DNA of 64,000 nt from positions 335,905 through 399,904 of the forward strand of contig NZ_BAABJQ010000007.1 of the NCBI RefSeq assembly GCF_039543385.1, written 5' to 3'. Below, piece after piece: positions 52,587-60,508 of this stretch. The DNA is from Rugosimonospora acidiphila. Its GTDB lineage: Bacteria; Actinomycetota; Actinomycetes; Mycobacteriales; Micromonosporaceae. A program made the position numbers and the translations under genes. The notes beneath the pieces were generated by a model. The model saw nothing but the letters and a program-made list of their open reading frames with translations. It ran no database searches and was not told where the DNA came from. How positions within the stretch are numbered: position 1 is the first letter of the stretch; each line of letters opens with the position of its first letter.

Positions 52587-53471
52587 ATGGATGACATGCA
52601 GTGGTTCGCCGAGCAGTTCGAGGCGAACCGGCCGCACCTGCGGGCGGTCGCCTACCGGATGCTCGGATCCTTGACCGAGGCCGACGACGCCCTGCAGGAG
52701 GCGTGGATCCGGACCACGCGCGCCGACAGCCGTACGATCGGCAACATCGGCGGCTGGTTGACCACTCTGGTCGGCCGGGTGTGCATCGATCTGCTCCGGG
52801 CCCGGCAGTCGCGCCCGGAGCACCTGGTCGGCACCTGGCTGCCGGAGCCGGTGGTCAGCGCCGACGGCCCGCTCGATCCGGAGCAGTCGAGCCTGCTGGC
52901 CGACTCGGTGGGGCTCGCGCTGCTGGTCGTCCTGGAGAGCCTGGAACCGGCCGAGCGGCTGGCGTTCGTCCTGCACGACATGTTCGGCGTACCGTTCGAC
53001 GACATAGCGCCGATCGTGGAGCGTACGCCGGACGCGGCCCGCCAGCTCGCGAGTCGGGCCCGCCGACGGGTGCGGGGCACCGCCGTCCAGCCCAGCGCCG
53101 ACCTTGCCACCCAGCGGAGGGTGGTAGCGGCGTTCCTCGCGGCGTCGAGGGCCGGCGACTTCGAGAAGCTCATCACGTTGCTCGACCCCGGCGTGGCCCT
53201 CCGGGTCGACACCGGTTCGCGTACCTGGCTCGCCCCGGCCCTGCTGAACGGGGCGACCGACGTGGCCCGGCACGCCGCCGCCCGGGGCCCCAGGTTCGCC
53301 ACGCTCTGCCGGCCCGCGCTGGTCAACGGCGCGGCCGGCATCATCGCCCGCACGCGCTCGCGGGTGGTCGCGGTGGTTGGCTTCACGGTGGTCGACGAAC
53401 GCATCTCGGAGATCGACCTTCTCCTCGACGCGAACAAGCTCGCCGGCCTGACGATTTCGGAACAGGTCTGA
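52587..53471 (+). CDS. ECF41-group sigma factor with SnoaL-like C-terminal domain
   Basis: A 294-residue extracytoplasmic-function sigma factor. Region 2 lies at about residues 10-80 (FEANRPHLRAVAYRMLGSLTEADDALQEAWIR) and region 4 at about 120-175 (LESLEPAERLAFVLHDMFGVPFDDIAPIVERTPDAARQLASRARRRV). The linker carries the ECF41 WLPEP and DGPLDPEQ motifs. The C-terminal domain is of the SnoaL/NTF2 type that controls ECF41 activity in place of an anti-sigma factor; its NGxPG signature reads NGAAG. It is likely to act on the promoter before the upstream NAD(P)-binding gene. Confidence 0.92.
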   Translation: MDDMQWFAEQFEANRPHLRAVAYRMLGSLTEADDALQEAWIRTTRADSRTIGNIGGWLTTLVGRVCIDLLRARQSRPEHLVGTWLPEPVVSADGPLDPEQSSLLADSVGLALLVVLESLEPAERLAFVLHDMFGVPFDDIAPIVERTPDAARQLASRARRRVRGTAVQPSADLATQRRVVAAFLAASRAGDFEKLITLLDPGVALRVDTGSRTWLAPALLNGATDVARHAAARGPRFATLCRPALVNGAAGIIARTRSRVVAVVGFTVVDERISEIDLLLDANKLAGLTISEQV

Positions 53472-53510
53472 GCGGGCTCGCCGGGATTGCGTCGGGCGCG
53501 GTCACAGCGG

Positions 53511-53996
53511 TCAATGCCAGTCCACGACCACCCAGATGTACAGCAGCAGCGCGGCGCCGGGCCGGCTCGCCGACAGCAGCGCGGCCATCGCGCTGTCGGG
53601 ATCGTTCTTCGGGTCGGCGATCGGTGCGAACCCTCCATCGAGGCGCCACACCCGGTAGCCGCCCCAGTGGGAGTACCACCAGTCGTCGCCGCGCCGCCGC
53701 ACCACCAGCGGCCACTCCCGCACGAGGCGACCCTCGCGGGCCACCGCGAGCTTCTGGGTCCGCATCAGGGACGTGTACCCGGTCGGTACCAGGCGCCGGT
53801 ACTCCGCGTCCGGTACGTCCTCGAAGCTCCCCGGCAGGTACCCGTAGGTGATGCCGCTGTTGGTGGTGTCGATGTACTGCGGCTCGTCCACGGTGGTCTC
53901 GAACGGGTCGATCCGGGCCGGCTCCGGCGGGTAGCGGAAATAACGGTCGTCCGGCGTCGCGGCCGGGCTCGTCGCGGCGGGTGTCATGGCCGCCAT
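53511..53996 (-). CDS. Hypothetical protein, 161 aa
   Basis: A soluble protein with an Ala/Pro/Thr-rich start and a Trp/Tyr-rich body (YFRYPPEPARIDPFETTVDE, ITYGYLPGSFEDV, WWYSHWGGYRVWRLDGGF), ending in a hydrophobic strand, LLLYIWVVVDWH. No signal peptide or known domain is recognised. ATG 53996 or 53987 could be the start. It is convergent to the ECF41 gene and shares no obvious operon with the permease gene that ends 90 bp away. Confidence 0.6.
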   Translation of the reverse strand: MAAMTPAATSPAATPDDRYFRYPPEPARIDPFETTVDEPQYIDTTNSGITYGYLPGSFEDVPDAEYRRLVPTGYTSLMRTQKLAVAREGRLVREWPLVVRRRGDDWWYSHWGGYRVWRLDGGFAPIADPKNDPDSAMAALLSASRPGAALLLYIWVVVDWH

Positions 53997-54040
53997 CGTC
54001 TCGTGGGCACCCCCGGTTCCTTAGGCTGGGTGCGCGTCTC

Positions 54041-54095
54041 GCCAGTTGTCACGGGGCGAGCCGGTTGTCACGGGGCGAGCCGGTTGTCACGGGGT
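54041..54095. repeat. Tandem repeat, 19 bp x about 3, running into the permease stop
   Basis: Near-perfect copies of GCCGGTTGTCACGGGGCGA begin at 54041, 54060 and 54079; the third supplies the stop codon and last codons of the permease gene on the minus strand. Confidence 0.75.
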
Positions 54096-55349
54096 GCGGC
54101 TGATGGCGCGGCGAAGGGCGTAGATGGCCGCACCGGCGGCGAGGACGGCCGCCCCGCTGATGGTCGCGGACACGGGTAGCGCGACGGCCAGAGCGACGCA
54201 GCCGGCCAGGCCGAGGATGGGTACGACGCGGGGTGGGCGTCCTTCGGCGCGGGTGAGGGTCCAGGCGCTGGCGTTGGCGATGGCGTAGTAGGCGAGCACG
54301 CCGAAGGAGGAGAAGCCGATCGCGCCGCGGAGGTCGGTGGTGGCGGCGACGATGGCGACGATGGCGCCGACGGTCAACTCGGCACGGTGGGGGACGCGGA
54401 AGCGTGGATGCACGGCGGAGAGGGCGTGGGGGAGGTGCCGGTCGCGGGCCATGGCGAGAGTCGTGCGGGAGACGCCGAGGATCAGGGCCAGCAACGAGCC
54501 GAGCGCGGCGATGGCGGCGCCGACCCGGACCGCGGGTGCGAACCCCGGGAGGCCGGCCGCGCGGATCGCGTCGACGAGCGGGGCGGTGGCGGTGGCGAGG
54601 TGGCTGCCGAGGAGGGCGAGAACGGCGACCGCGACGGCCGCGTACACGATGAGGGTGATGGCCAGGGCCAGGGGGATGGCGCGCGGGATGGTGCGGGCCG
54701 GATCCCGGACCTCCTCGCCGAGGGTGGCGATGCGGGCGTACCCGGCGAAGGCGAAGAACAGCAGTCCGGCCGCCTGCAACACGTCGAGGGGGGTGGTGTG
54801 GTGGCCGCCGGTGACCTGGCCGAGGTGGCTGCCGGTCGAGGTGAGGCAGGCGGTGACGACGAAGGCGAGTACGGCCAGGACGATCGCGACGATCGCCCGG
54901 GTCAACCAGGCTGCCTTCTGCAGGCCCACGTAGTTGACGGCGGTCAGCGCCACCACCACGGTGACCGCGACCGCGTGGGCCTGCGCCGGCCACAGGTAGG
55001 TGCCGGCGGTCAGCGCCATGGCCGCGCAGGAGGCGGTCTTGCCGACCACGAATCCCCATCCGGCGAGGTAGCCCCAGAAGTCGCCGAGCCGCTGCCGGCC
55101 GTAGACGTAGGTGCCGCCCGAGGCCGGGTACCGCGCGGCCAGCCGGGCCGAGGAGGTGGCGTTGCAGTAGGCGACGACGGCCGCGAGGGCCAGGGCGGGC
55201 AGCAGCCCGGATCCGGCCGCGGCGGCGGCCGGCCCGAGGGCGGCGAAGATGCCCGCGCCGATCATCGAGCCCAGGCCGATCACGACCGCGTCGAAGACGC
55301 CGAGTTGACGCCGCAGCTGTGCGACCGGCGCGTCCGGTGGTGCGGTCAT
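54087..55349 (-). CDS. APC-superfamily amino acid permease
   Basis: A 420-residue membrane protein with about twelve hydrophobic helices. It has the APC start QLGVFDAVVIGLGSMIGAGIFAAL (helix 1 with the GSMIGAGIF substrate loop), then YPASGGTYVYGRQRLGDFWGYLAGW and FFAFAGYARIATLGEEVRDPARTIPRAI, the conserved helix 6-7 segment. It probably imports or exchanges an amino acid or amine; the substrate is unknown. No periplasmic partner or regulator lies beside it, and the BlaI gene upstream is 190 bp away. Confidence 0.9.
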   Translation of the reverse strand: MTAPPDAPVAQLRRQLGVFDAVVIGLGSMIGAGIFAALGPAAAAAGSGLLPALALAAVVAYCNATSSARLAARYPASGGTYVYGRQRLGDFWGYLAGWGFVVGKTASCAAMALTAGTYLWPAQAHAVAVTVVVALTAVNYVGLQKAAWLTRAIVAIVLAVLAFVVTACLTSTGSHLGQVTGGHHTTPLDVLQAAGLLFFAFAGYARIATLGEEVRDPARTIPRAIPLALAITLIVYAAVAVAVLALLGSHLATATAPLVDAIRAAGLPGFAPAVRVGAAIAALGSLLALILGVSRTTLAMARDRHLPHALSAVHPRFRVPHRAELTVGAIVAIVAATTDLRGAIGFSSFGVLAYYAIANASAWTLTRAEGRPPRVVPILGLAGCVALAVALPVSATISGAAVLAAGAAIYALRRAISRTP

Positions 55350-55540
55350 GGGCGGCTCCTCAACGATCGGGCACGCCGGCGGTCCGGCATCGGTCTGACC
55401 GTCGTCGCCGTTTTCGAACGCCGCGTGTACGGCCCGTGACGCGGGGGCCCACCGTAACGAACCATCTGCCCGTCAGTCGTACTGGGCGGCATGGTGGTGG
55501 CGACGAGCCGGCGGTCGTCGCCGGCTGGCCATGGCGGCAT

Positions 55541-56002
55541 TCACGGTCGTTCCTCGGTGGGGGTGCCGTCGTGGCGGATTGGTGCCGGGCCGTACTGGTC
55601 CGTGGCGGCCTGGTCCGTCGCGATCTGGTCCGTGGCGACCTGCTGGAGCAGGTCCCGCAGGACTCGTTCATCCTCCGGCGTCAGGGCGTCGACGAAGTGG
55701 GCGAGCACCCCGGCCCGGTCGCGATCGACGTCGAGCAGTCGATGCATGCGCCGAGCGGTGACGTTCGCCGGATCACCGATGGCGGTGTAGGCGAATGCCC
55801 GGCCGGCGCGCTCGCGGCGCAGCACGCCCTGATCGTGTAGCCGGGCCAGCACGGTCATGACTGTGGTGTAGGCCAGCTGTTCGCCGAGCGCTTCGCGGAC
55901 CTGAGCGGGGGTCAGCGGCCGGTCGGCGTGGCCAACGACCTCCATGATCGCTTGGGCCAGGTCGCCGTAGCCGCGTTGCCGATTCCTCTCCTCCTTCACC
56001 AC
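55541..56002 (-). CDS. BlaI/MecI/CopY-family transcriptional repressor
   Basis: A 153-residue winged-helix repressor: GDLAQAIMEVVGHADRPLTPAQVREAL, then YTTVMTVLARLHDQGVLRRERAGRAFAYTA, and a helical dimerisation tail. The C-terminus carries a short repeat of ATDQ units (VATDQIATDQAATDQ), matching a DNA repeat at about 55600-55640. A near-perfect BlaI-type operator sits directly in front of it, so it is autoregulated and probably controls the divergent COG4280 gene. No BlaR-type sensor protease gene is in this window. Confidence 0.92.
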   Translation of the reverse strand: MVKEERNRQRGYGDLAQAIMEVVGHADRPLTPAQVREALGEQLAYTTVMTVLARLHDQGVLRRERAGRAFAYTAIGDPANVTARRMHRLLDVDRDRAGVLAHFVDALTPEDERVLRDLLQQVATDQIATDQAATDQYGPAPIRHDGTPTEERP

Positions 56003-56012
56003 ACCGCCAACC

Positions 56013-56035
56013 TACTACAACGTAACGTCGTAGTA
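56013..56035. promoter_or_regulatory. BlaI-type operator
   Basis: TACTACAACGT-A-ACGTCGTAGTA is a 23-bp inverted repeat with one mismatch, containing the TACTAC/GTAGTA ends of BlaI/MecI operators. It lies in the short AT-rich gap just upstream of the blaI-like start and before the divergent plus-strand gene. Confidence 0.8.
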
Positions 56036-56236
56036 CCATGTGTCCTAGGACAGCTGAACGCAGTCGTGTCGGGCGGTCGTGGCTCGCCCGGCGCAACGAG
56101 CGGGCCGTCGCGGGTTTTCGCTCGTGGGCCACGGGCAGGGCGTGGCCGCGGGCAGGTGCGTCGCCGGGCGGCGAAAATCGTCATCCGGGTGAATCGCGGC
56201 TGGATTCTCCGGTGGCTCAGGGTGAGGCGGGAGCGG

Positions 56237-57037
56237 ATGATGGGGCAGGCCACGGGTGGGCTGGTGGCGGGGACGTTCGTGGCCTCGTTCGTCGAGTTCG
56301 TCGAGGCGCTGACGATCGTGCTGGCGATGGCGCTGACGCGCGGTTGGCGCTCCGCGCTGGCCGGGGCCGGGTGCGCGGCGCTCGCGCTGGTCGGATTCAC
56401 CGCGGTGCTGGGCTACGCCCTGGCCACCTGGCTGCCGCGGTCGGTGCTGCAACTGGTCGTCGGCGCCCTGTTGTTGGTCTTCGGATTGCAGTGGCTACGA
56501 AAGGCGATCCTGCGCAGTTCCGGCCGCAAGGCGCTGCACGACGAGGAATTCGCGTTCGCCCGGCGCCGCGCCGCTGGGGAGCGGGCCGAGGCCCGAGCGC
56601 GGCTGGGGCTGGACTGGTTCGGGTTCGTCGTGTCGTTCAAGGGTGTCTTTCTGGAGGGTGCCGAGGTGGTGTTCATCGTCGTCACCTTCGGTCTCAACGC
56701 CGGCAACGTCCGGGTCGCCGCCGTGAGCGCGGCGGCGGCGGGGATCGTGGTGGCCATCCTCGGCGCGATCGCGGCGCGACCGCTCTCGGCGGTACCGGAG
56801 AACACCCTGAAGTACGGCGTCGGGCTGTTGCTGGCCGCCTACGGCACGTTCTGGTCCGTGGCGGGCCTCGGCGCCCTGCACGGCGGTACCAGTCTGGCCT
56901 GGCCCGGCGGCGACTGGGCGCTGCTGGTCATCTTCGTCGGCTGGCTGTCCCTGTCCCGTCTGCTGATCGGCGTGCTGCGTCGCACGTCCGACCCGACACC
57001 GCGACAGTCGACGAACGAGCGGGAGCGGGTGGCATGA
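56237..57037 (+). CDS. COG4280-type multi-spanning membrane protein
   Basis: A 266-residue protein with about seven hydrophobic helices. Two acidic motifs lie within helices, FVASFVEFVEALTIVLAMAL near the start and FKGVFLEGAEVVFIVVTFGL in the middle, a duplicated arrangement like ion permeases of the FTR1/GDT1 kind. It matches the uncharacterised COG4280 pattern as I remember it. ATG 56237 (or 56240) has GCGGGAG a few bases upstream. It is divergent from the BlaI repressor with the operator between, so it is probably its target. It overlaps the next small gene by 4 bases. A cation-transport role is inference. Confidence 0.72.
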   Translation: MMGQATGGLVAGTFVASFVEFVEALTIVLAMALTRGWRSALAGAGCAALALVGFTAVLGYALATWLPRSVLQLVVGALLLVFGLQWLRKAILRSSGRKALHDEEFAFARRRAAGERAEARARLGLDWFGFVVSFKGVFLEGAEVVFIVVTFGLNAGNVRVAAVSAAAAGIVVAILGAIAARPLSAVPENTLKYGVGLLLAAYGTFWSVAGLGALHGGTSLAWPGGDWALLVIFVGWLSLSRLLIGVLRRTSDPTPRQSTNERERVA

Positions 57038-57252
57038 GGATCGTCCGCGGCGTGGGCCGTTTCCTGTTCGACTTCGTCGTGGGCGACGATTGGCGCATCG
57101 CCGTCGGGGTGGTCGCCGCGTTGGCCATCGGATGGGTGCTGATCGCGGGCGGAGTGTCCGTCGCGGTGGGCGTGATCGTGACCTCGCTGGTGATCGGGGC
57201 GGGTTTCGCGGTCACGACGCTGCGAGAGGGGCGCAAGCACCGTGGCGGCTGA
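57034..57252 (+). CDS. Small membrane protein coupled to the COG4280 gene
   Basis: A 72-residue protein. ATG overlaps the preceding stop (ATGA), with a GGGAGCGGG ribosome site. Two hydrophobic helices lie at about residues 21-42 and 43-60 (VGVVAALAIGWVLIAGGVSV and AVGVIVTSLVIGAGFAV), after an N-terminal amphipathic start and before a basic tail (LREGRKHRGG). No family is recognised. Strict coupling suggests that it is a subunit of or partner for the upstream membrane protein. Confidence 0.7.
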   Translation: MRIVRGVGRFLFDFVVGDDWRIAVGVVAALAIGWVLIAGGVSVAVGVIVTSLVIGAGFAVTTLREGRKHRGG

Positions 57253-57325
57253 GCGCCGGCCGGGTGAGTGGCGGCGCGTGGTCCGGGACAGGCCGAGCCG
57301 GTGCCGGGGCCGAGGCAACGGGCGA

Positions 57326-58303
57326 TCATCGGCTTCGGTCGGGGAGTAACCGGGGGATCAGGCGGATGTAGACGATCATGCCGAGGACTTCCACGAGGGT
57401 CTGGGTGACCACGACGACCGCGGCGATGGCGAGCCGGTCCGGCAGCGCCAGGGCCAGCGGCAGCACGACGAGTGAGTTGCGGGTCGCGCCGGTGAACACC
57501 ACCGCCCGTCCGGCGGGAGCGTCGAACCGGAACAGCCGGGCCACGCCCCAGCCGGCGAACGCCATGACCGCCAGGAACAGTACGTAGAACGGCACCACGG
57601 CGGCCACCTGCGTGACATCCCCGCGGACCTTGGGCGACTGGGAGGCGACCACGACGAACAACGTGGCGGCCATCAGCGGCACCATGACCGTGCTGAACGC
57701 GTCGGTGAGCAGCACGCCGGCCCGCCTCCGGCCGGCCCAGGCCTGAGTGCCCCAGGCGAGCAGCAGGGGGATCACGATCAGGGTGAGGAAGGCCCGGATG
57801 AACGGGCCCACCTGAACCACCCCGGCCAGTCCGGAGCCGAGGAACAGCAACAGGAACAGCGGCAGCAGCAGCATCTGGGCGATGAGCAGCAGCGGGGTCG
57901 CGGCGAGCAGGCGACGGTTGTTGGCGCCGGCCAGCCCGCTGAACACGATGACGTAGTCCACACACGGGCACAGCAGGACCAGCAGCACCCCGAGCCGCAC
58001 CGCCTGGTCGGCGGGCAGGAAGCTGAACATGGCCGCCACGACCAGGGGGACCACCACGAAGTTCACGACCAGCGCCGATGCCAGGAACCGCCCGTCGCGC
58101 AGCGAGCGCAGCAGGTCCTTCGCCGGCACCTGGAGGAACGTGACATACAGCAGGGCGCCCAGCACCGGGTTGATGGCGTGTTCGAAGTCCGGGCCGGCCC
58201 CCGGCGCCGCCCAGCCCACCAGAACGCCGGCGGCGATCGCGCCGAGGTAGACACCGACCTGCAACTGCTCCAACCGGGCGACCACGCCTGACGGGCTCCC
58301 CAC
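57326..58303 (-). CDS. ArsB/ACR3-like arsenite or metal permease (bile acid:sodium symporter superfamily)
   Basis: A 325-residue protein with about ten hydrophobic helices: VYLGAIAAGVLVGWAAPGAG, INPVLGALLYVTFLQVP, a Cys-containing helix LCPCVDYVIVFSGLAGANN (the position of the essential Cys in ACR3) and FTGATRNSLVVLPLALALP near the end. This is the arsenic-resistance/bile-acid symporter fold, an efflux carrier driven by proton motive force. GTG 58303 is selected because AGGGAGGG lies just upstream; upstream in-frame residues are not conserved-looking. It lies downstream of the CmtR/CDF metal genes on the same strand (160 bp gap), which supports a role in metal or metalloid export. Confidence 0.82.
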   Translation of the reverse strand: MGSPSGVVARLEQLQVGVYLGAIAAGVLVGWAAPGAGPDFEHAINPVLGALLYVTFLQVPAKDLLRSLRDGRFLASALVVNFVVVPLVVAAMFSFLPADQAVRLGVLLVLLCPCVDYVIVFSGLAGANNRRLLAATPLLLIAQMLLLPLFLLLFLGSGLAGVVQVGPFIRAFLTLIVIPLLLAWGTQAWAGRRRAGVLLTDAFSTVMVPLMAATLFVVVASQSPKVRGDVTQVAAVVPFYVLFLAVMAFAGWGVARLFRFDAPAGRAVVFTGATRNSLVVLPLALALPDRLAIAAVVVVTQTLVEVLGMIVYIRLIPRLLPDRSR

Positions 58304-58463
58304 CGGCCCTCCCTGGCCCCGCCCGAGTACGCGACTCCCGCGCCGGGACACCCCATCGTGCCCCACCCGGCGCTCGCCCCCGGTTCTCGGCGCACCAGGC
58401 GCGACCCAACTCACCGGCGATCGGCATCACCGGCCCGCGAACGGGGTGCGGTATCCGGGCAAA

Positions 58464-59174
58464 TCAGGAACAGTCGCCCGCGCAGCCGCAATCGCCCGCG
58501 GTGCCGGTCCCGCCGATCGCGGCGGTGGCCAGCGGGGCCGGGCAGCAGTTGTCGCCCCGCCAGGCCTCGCGGCCCTCCCGCAGTGCCACCACGCCGATGA
58601 CGAGTGCCGCGACCGGGTCCGCCCAGGACCAGCCGAACAGGCTGTTCAGCGCGAGACCCACCAGCAGCACGGCCGACAGGTACGTGCACAGCAGCGTCTG
58701 CTTGGAGTCGGCCACCGCCGACCGGGAACCGAGTTCGCGGCCGGCGCGGCGTTGCGCCCCGGACAGCACCGGCATCACCACCACGGACACCGCCGCCAGC
58801 GCCAGGCCGATGACGGAGTGCTCCGCCGAGGCCCCGCCGAGCAGTCCCCGCCCCGCCTCGACCATCAGGTAGCCGGCGAGAGCGAAGAAGGAGACCGCGG
58901 TGACGCGCAGCGCGACTTTCTCCCGGGCCTCCGGGTCGCGACCGGCGAACTGCCACGCCACCGCCGCCGCCGAGGCCACCTCTATGACAGAGTCCAGGCC
59001 GAAGCCGATCAGGGCGGTGGACGAGGCGATCGTGCCCGCGGCGATCGCGACGACCGCCTCGATCACGTTGTAGCCGATCGTCGCCGCGACCAGCAGCCGC
59101 ACCCGCCGGGCGAGTGCCGCCCGCCGCGCCGCGGTCGGTGCGACCGGCGTCAGCGGAATCAACGGCAGGCTCAT
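58464..59174 (-). CDS. Cation diffusion facilitator family transporter
   Basis: A 236-residue CDF-like transporter with about six helices: TIGYNVIEAVVAIAAGTIASSTALIGFGLDSVIEV (helices 1-2 with the acidic metal site DSVIE), ALRVTAVSFFALAGYLMVEAG, and AVADSKQTLLCTYLSAVLL. It lacks the long cytosolic metal-binding domain of full-length CDF proteins and instead ends with a Cys-rich tail (DNCCP, then CGCAGDCS). It probably exports Zn, Cd or similar ions. The ATG overlaps the stop of the metal-sensing ArsR/CmtR gene by one base, which strongly suggests co-regulation. Confidence 0.88.
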   Translation of the reverse strand: MSLPLIPLTPVAPTAARRAALARRVRLLVAATIGYNVIEAVVAIAAGTIASSTALIGFGLDSVIEVASAAAVAWQFAGRDPEAREKVALRVTAVSFFALAGYLMVEAGRGLLGGASAEHSVIGLALAAVSVVVMPVLSGAQRRAGRELGSRSAVADSKQTLLCTYLSAVLLVGLALNSLFGWSWADPVAALVIGVVALREGREAWRGDNCCPAPLATAAIGGTGTAGDCGCAGDCS

Positions 59175-59503
59175 CAGCAGCAGCCCTTCTCCTCGGACGC
59201 GCCGCAGGCCGCCGGATCCACGGCCAGCACCACGCCGAGCAGATGCCCCAGGGCATGGGCGAGGTGGCCATCGGCCAACTCGTACCGGGTGCGCCTGCCC
59301 TCCGGAACGGCGACCACCAGGCCGCACCCGCGCAGGCACGCCAGATGGTTCGACAGATTCTGCCGGCTCGTGCCCAACAGGTCGGCCAACTGCGCCGGAT
59401 ATCCGGGCCCTTCCCTCAGGGCGAGCAGCAGCCGGGCCCGCAGCGGATCGGACAGGGCATGGCCGAAGCGGGCAAGGACCTGCCCGTGGGTCAACGTCTC
59501 CAT
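59174..59503 (-). CDS. cmtR: CmtR-type ArsR-family metal sensor
   Basis: A 109-residue winged-helix repressor with the CmtR signature in the recognition helix, SNHLACLRGCGLV, whose two Cys (C-x3-C) bind Cd(II)/Pb(II) in mycobacterial CmtR. The C-terminus has further Cys (AACGASEEKGCC), compatible with the third ligand. Metal binding should release DNA and induce the downstream CDF transporter, with which it overlaps by one base. METLTHGQ at 59503 is preferred; TACTAT 6 bases upstream could be the -10 of a leaderless message. An alternative ATG lies at 59518. Confidence 0.85.
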   Translation of the reverse strand: METLTHGQVLARFGHALSDPLRARLLLALREGPGYPAQLADLLGTSRQNLSNHLACLRGCGLVVAVPEGRRTRYELADGHLAHALGHLLGVVLAVDPAACGASEEKGCC

Positions 59504-59592
59504 ACCCGGATAGTACATCAGATGCTGTATTCAGCGGGAGGTGTACCGAAGCTGCCCGCGAGTCGACCACGGGCCCGCCGCCGGGCGGTCGC

Positions 59593-60387
59593 TCACCGTC
59601 CTTTCGCGTATCGCGCCGGGCTCACCCCCAACATGCGCTTGAAGTGCCGGGTCAGGTGGGACTGGTCGTAGAAGCCCACCTCGGAGGCGACCGTGCCGGC
59701 CGGGCGTCCGGACAGCAGCAACTGCCGGGCCAACTCCACCCGCCGGCCGGTCAGATACAGGTGGGGTGGGATGGCGAACCGCCGGGTGAACGCGCGGACC
59801 AGGTGGGCGGGGTGGGTGTGCAGCATCCGAGCGGCCTCGTCGAGGGTGAGCCCGACGGTCAGCCGTTCGTCCAGCAGATCGTGCAGATCCTCGGCGAGTC
59901 CCCGGGCGGGCCGCGGCGCCGGCCGGTGGAGGTCGCGCCGCAGGTGCTTGCCGAGACGGTCGACGACCAGGGCGAGCCGGCTGTGGGCCTCGAAGCCGTC
60001 GCCGGGCTCGGCGAGCGTGCCGTGCAGGCGGCTGATCCGGTCCCACAGCAAGGGGTCCGACAGGTTCGGCCGGTCGGTCGCCGCGCCGATCAGGTCCGTG
60101 TCGAGCGCGTCCTCGGCCAGGTAGAGCACGCGCTTGCGGAAGCCCTGCGGCGCCGGCGTCCAGCCGTCGTGGGGAATGTGCGGCGGCAGCAGTACGACCT
60201 GGGACCGGAGCGTGCGGTGGTCGTGCCGGTGGAGGTCGAACCGCAGCACGCCGTCGTCCAGGATCAGCAGCGTCCACACGGTGTGGGTATGGACGGGATA
60301 GGCGTGCTGACGGAAATAGGCGTGGAAGACCTCGGTGATGCCGGGAACGTCGGGGCGCCACGCGCTGACTGTGGATTCGCCGACCAT
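59593..60387 (-). CDS. AraC-family transcriptional regulator
   Basis: A 264-residue regulator. An N-terminal cupin-like sensor (FRQHAYPVHTHTVWTLLILDDG, VVLLPPHIPHDG) is joined to a C-terminal double helix-turn-helix (LTLDEAARMLHTHPAHLVRAFTRRF and ASEVGFYDQSHLTRHFKRMLGVSPARY). ATG 60387 is chosen because homology begins just after it. It is divergent from an EamA exporter gene with about 120 bp between them, so the exporter is the likely target. The ligand is unknown. Confidence 0.9.
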   Translation of the reverse strand: MVGESTVSAWRPDVPGITEVFHAYFRQHAYPVHTHTVWTLLILDDGVLRFDLHRHDHRTLRSQVVLLPPHIPHDGWTPAPQGFRKRVLYLAEDALDTDLIGAATDRPNLSDPLLWDRISRLHGTLAEPGDGFEAHSRLALVVDRLGKHLRRDLHRPAPRPARGLAEDLHDLLDERLTVGLTLDEAARMLHTHPAHLVRAFTRRFAIPPHLYLTGRRVELARQLLLSGRPAGTVASEVGFYDQSHLTRHFKRMLGVSPARYAKGR

Positions 60388-60508
60388 GTCAAGAACGTAC
60401 AAGACGCCGGGCCCGGCGCGGGCCGAACATGTGGTGAGCGGCACTGATGGCCGCTGACGGAATCAGTACCGCTGTTCCGGACCCCGACGACCATGGGAAC
60501 CGCCAATC

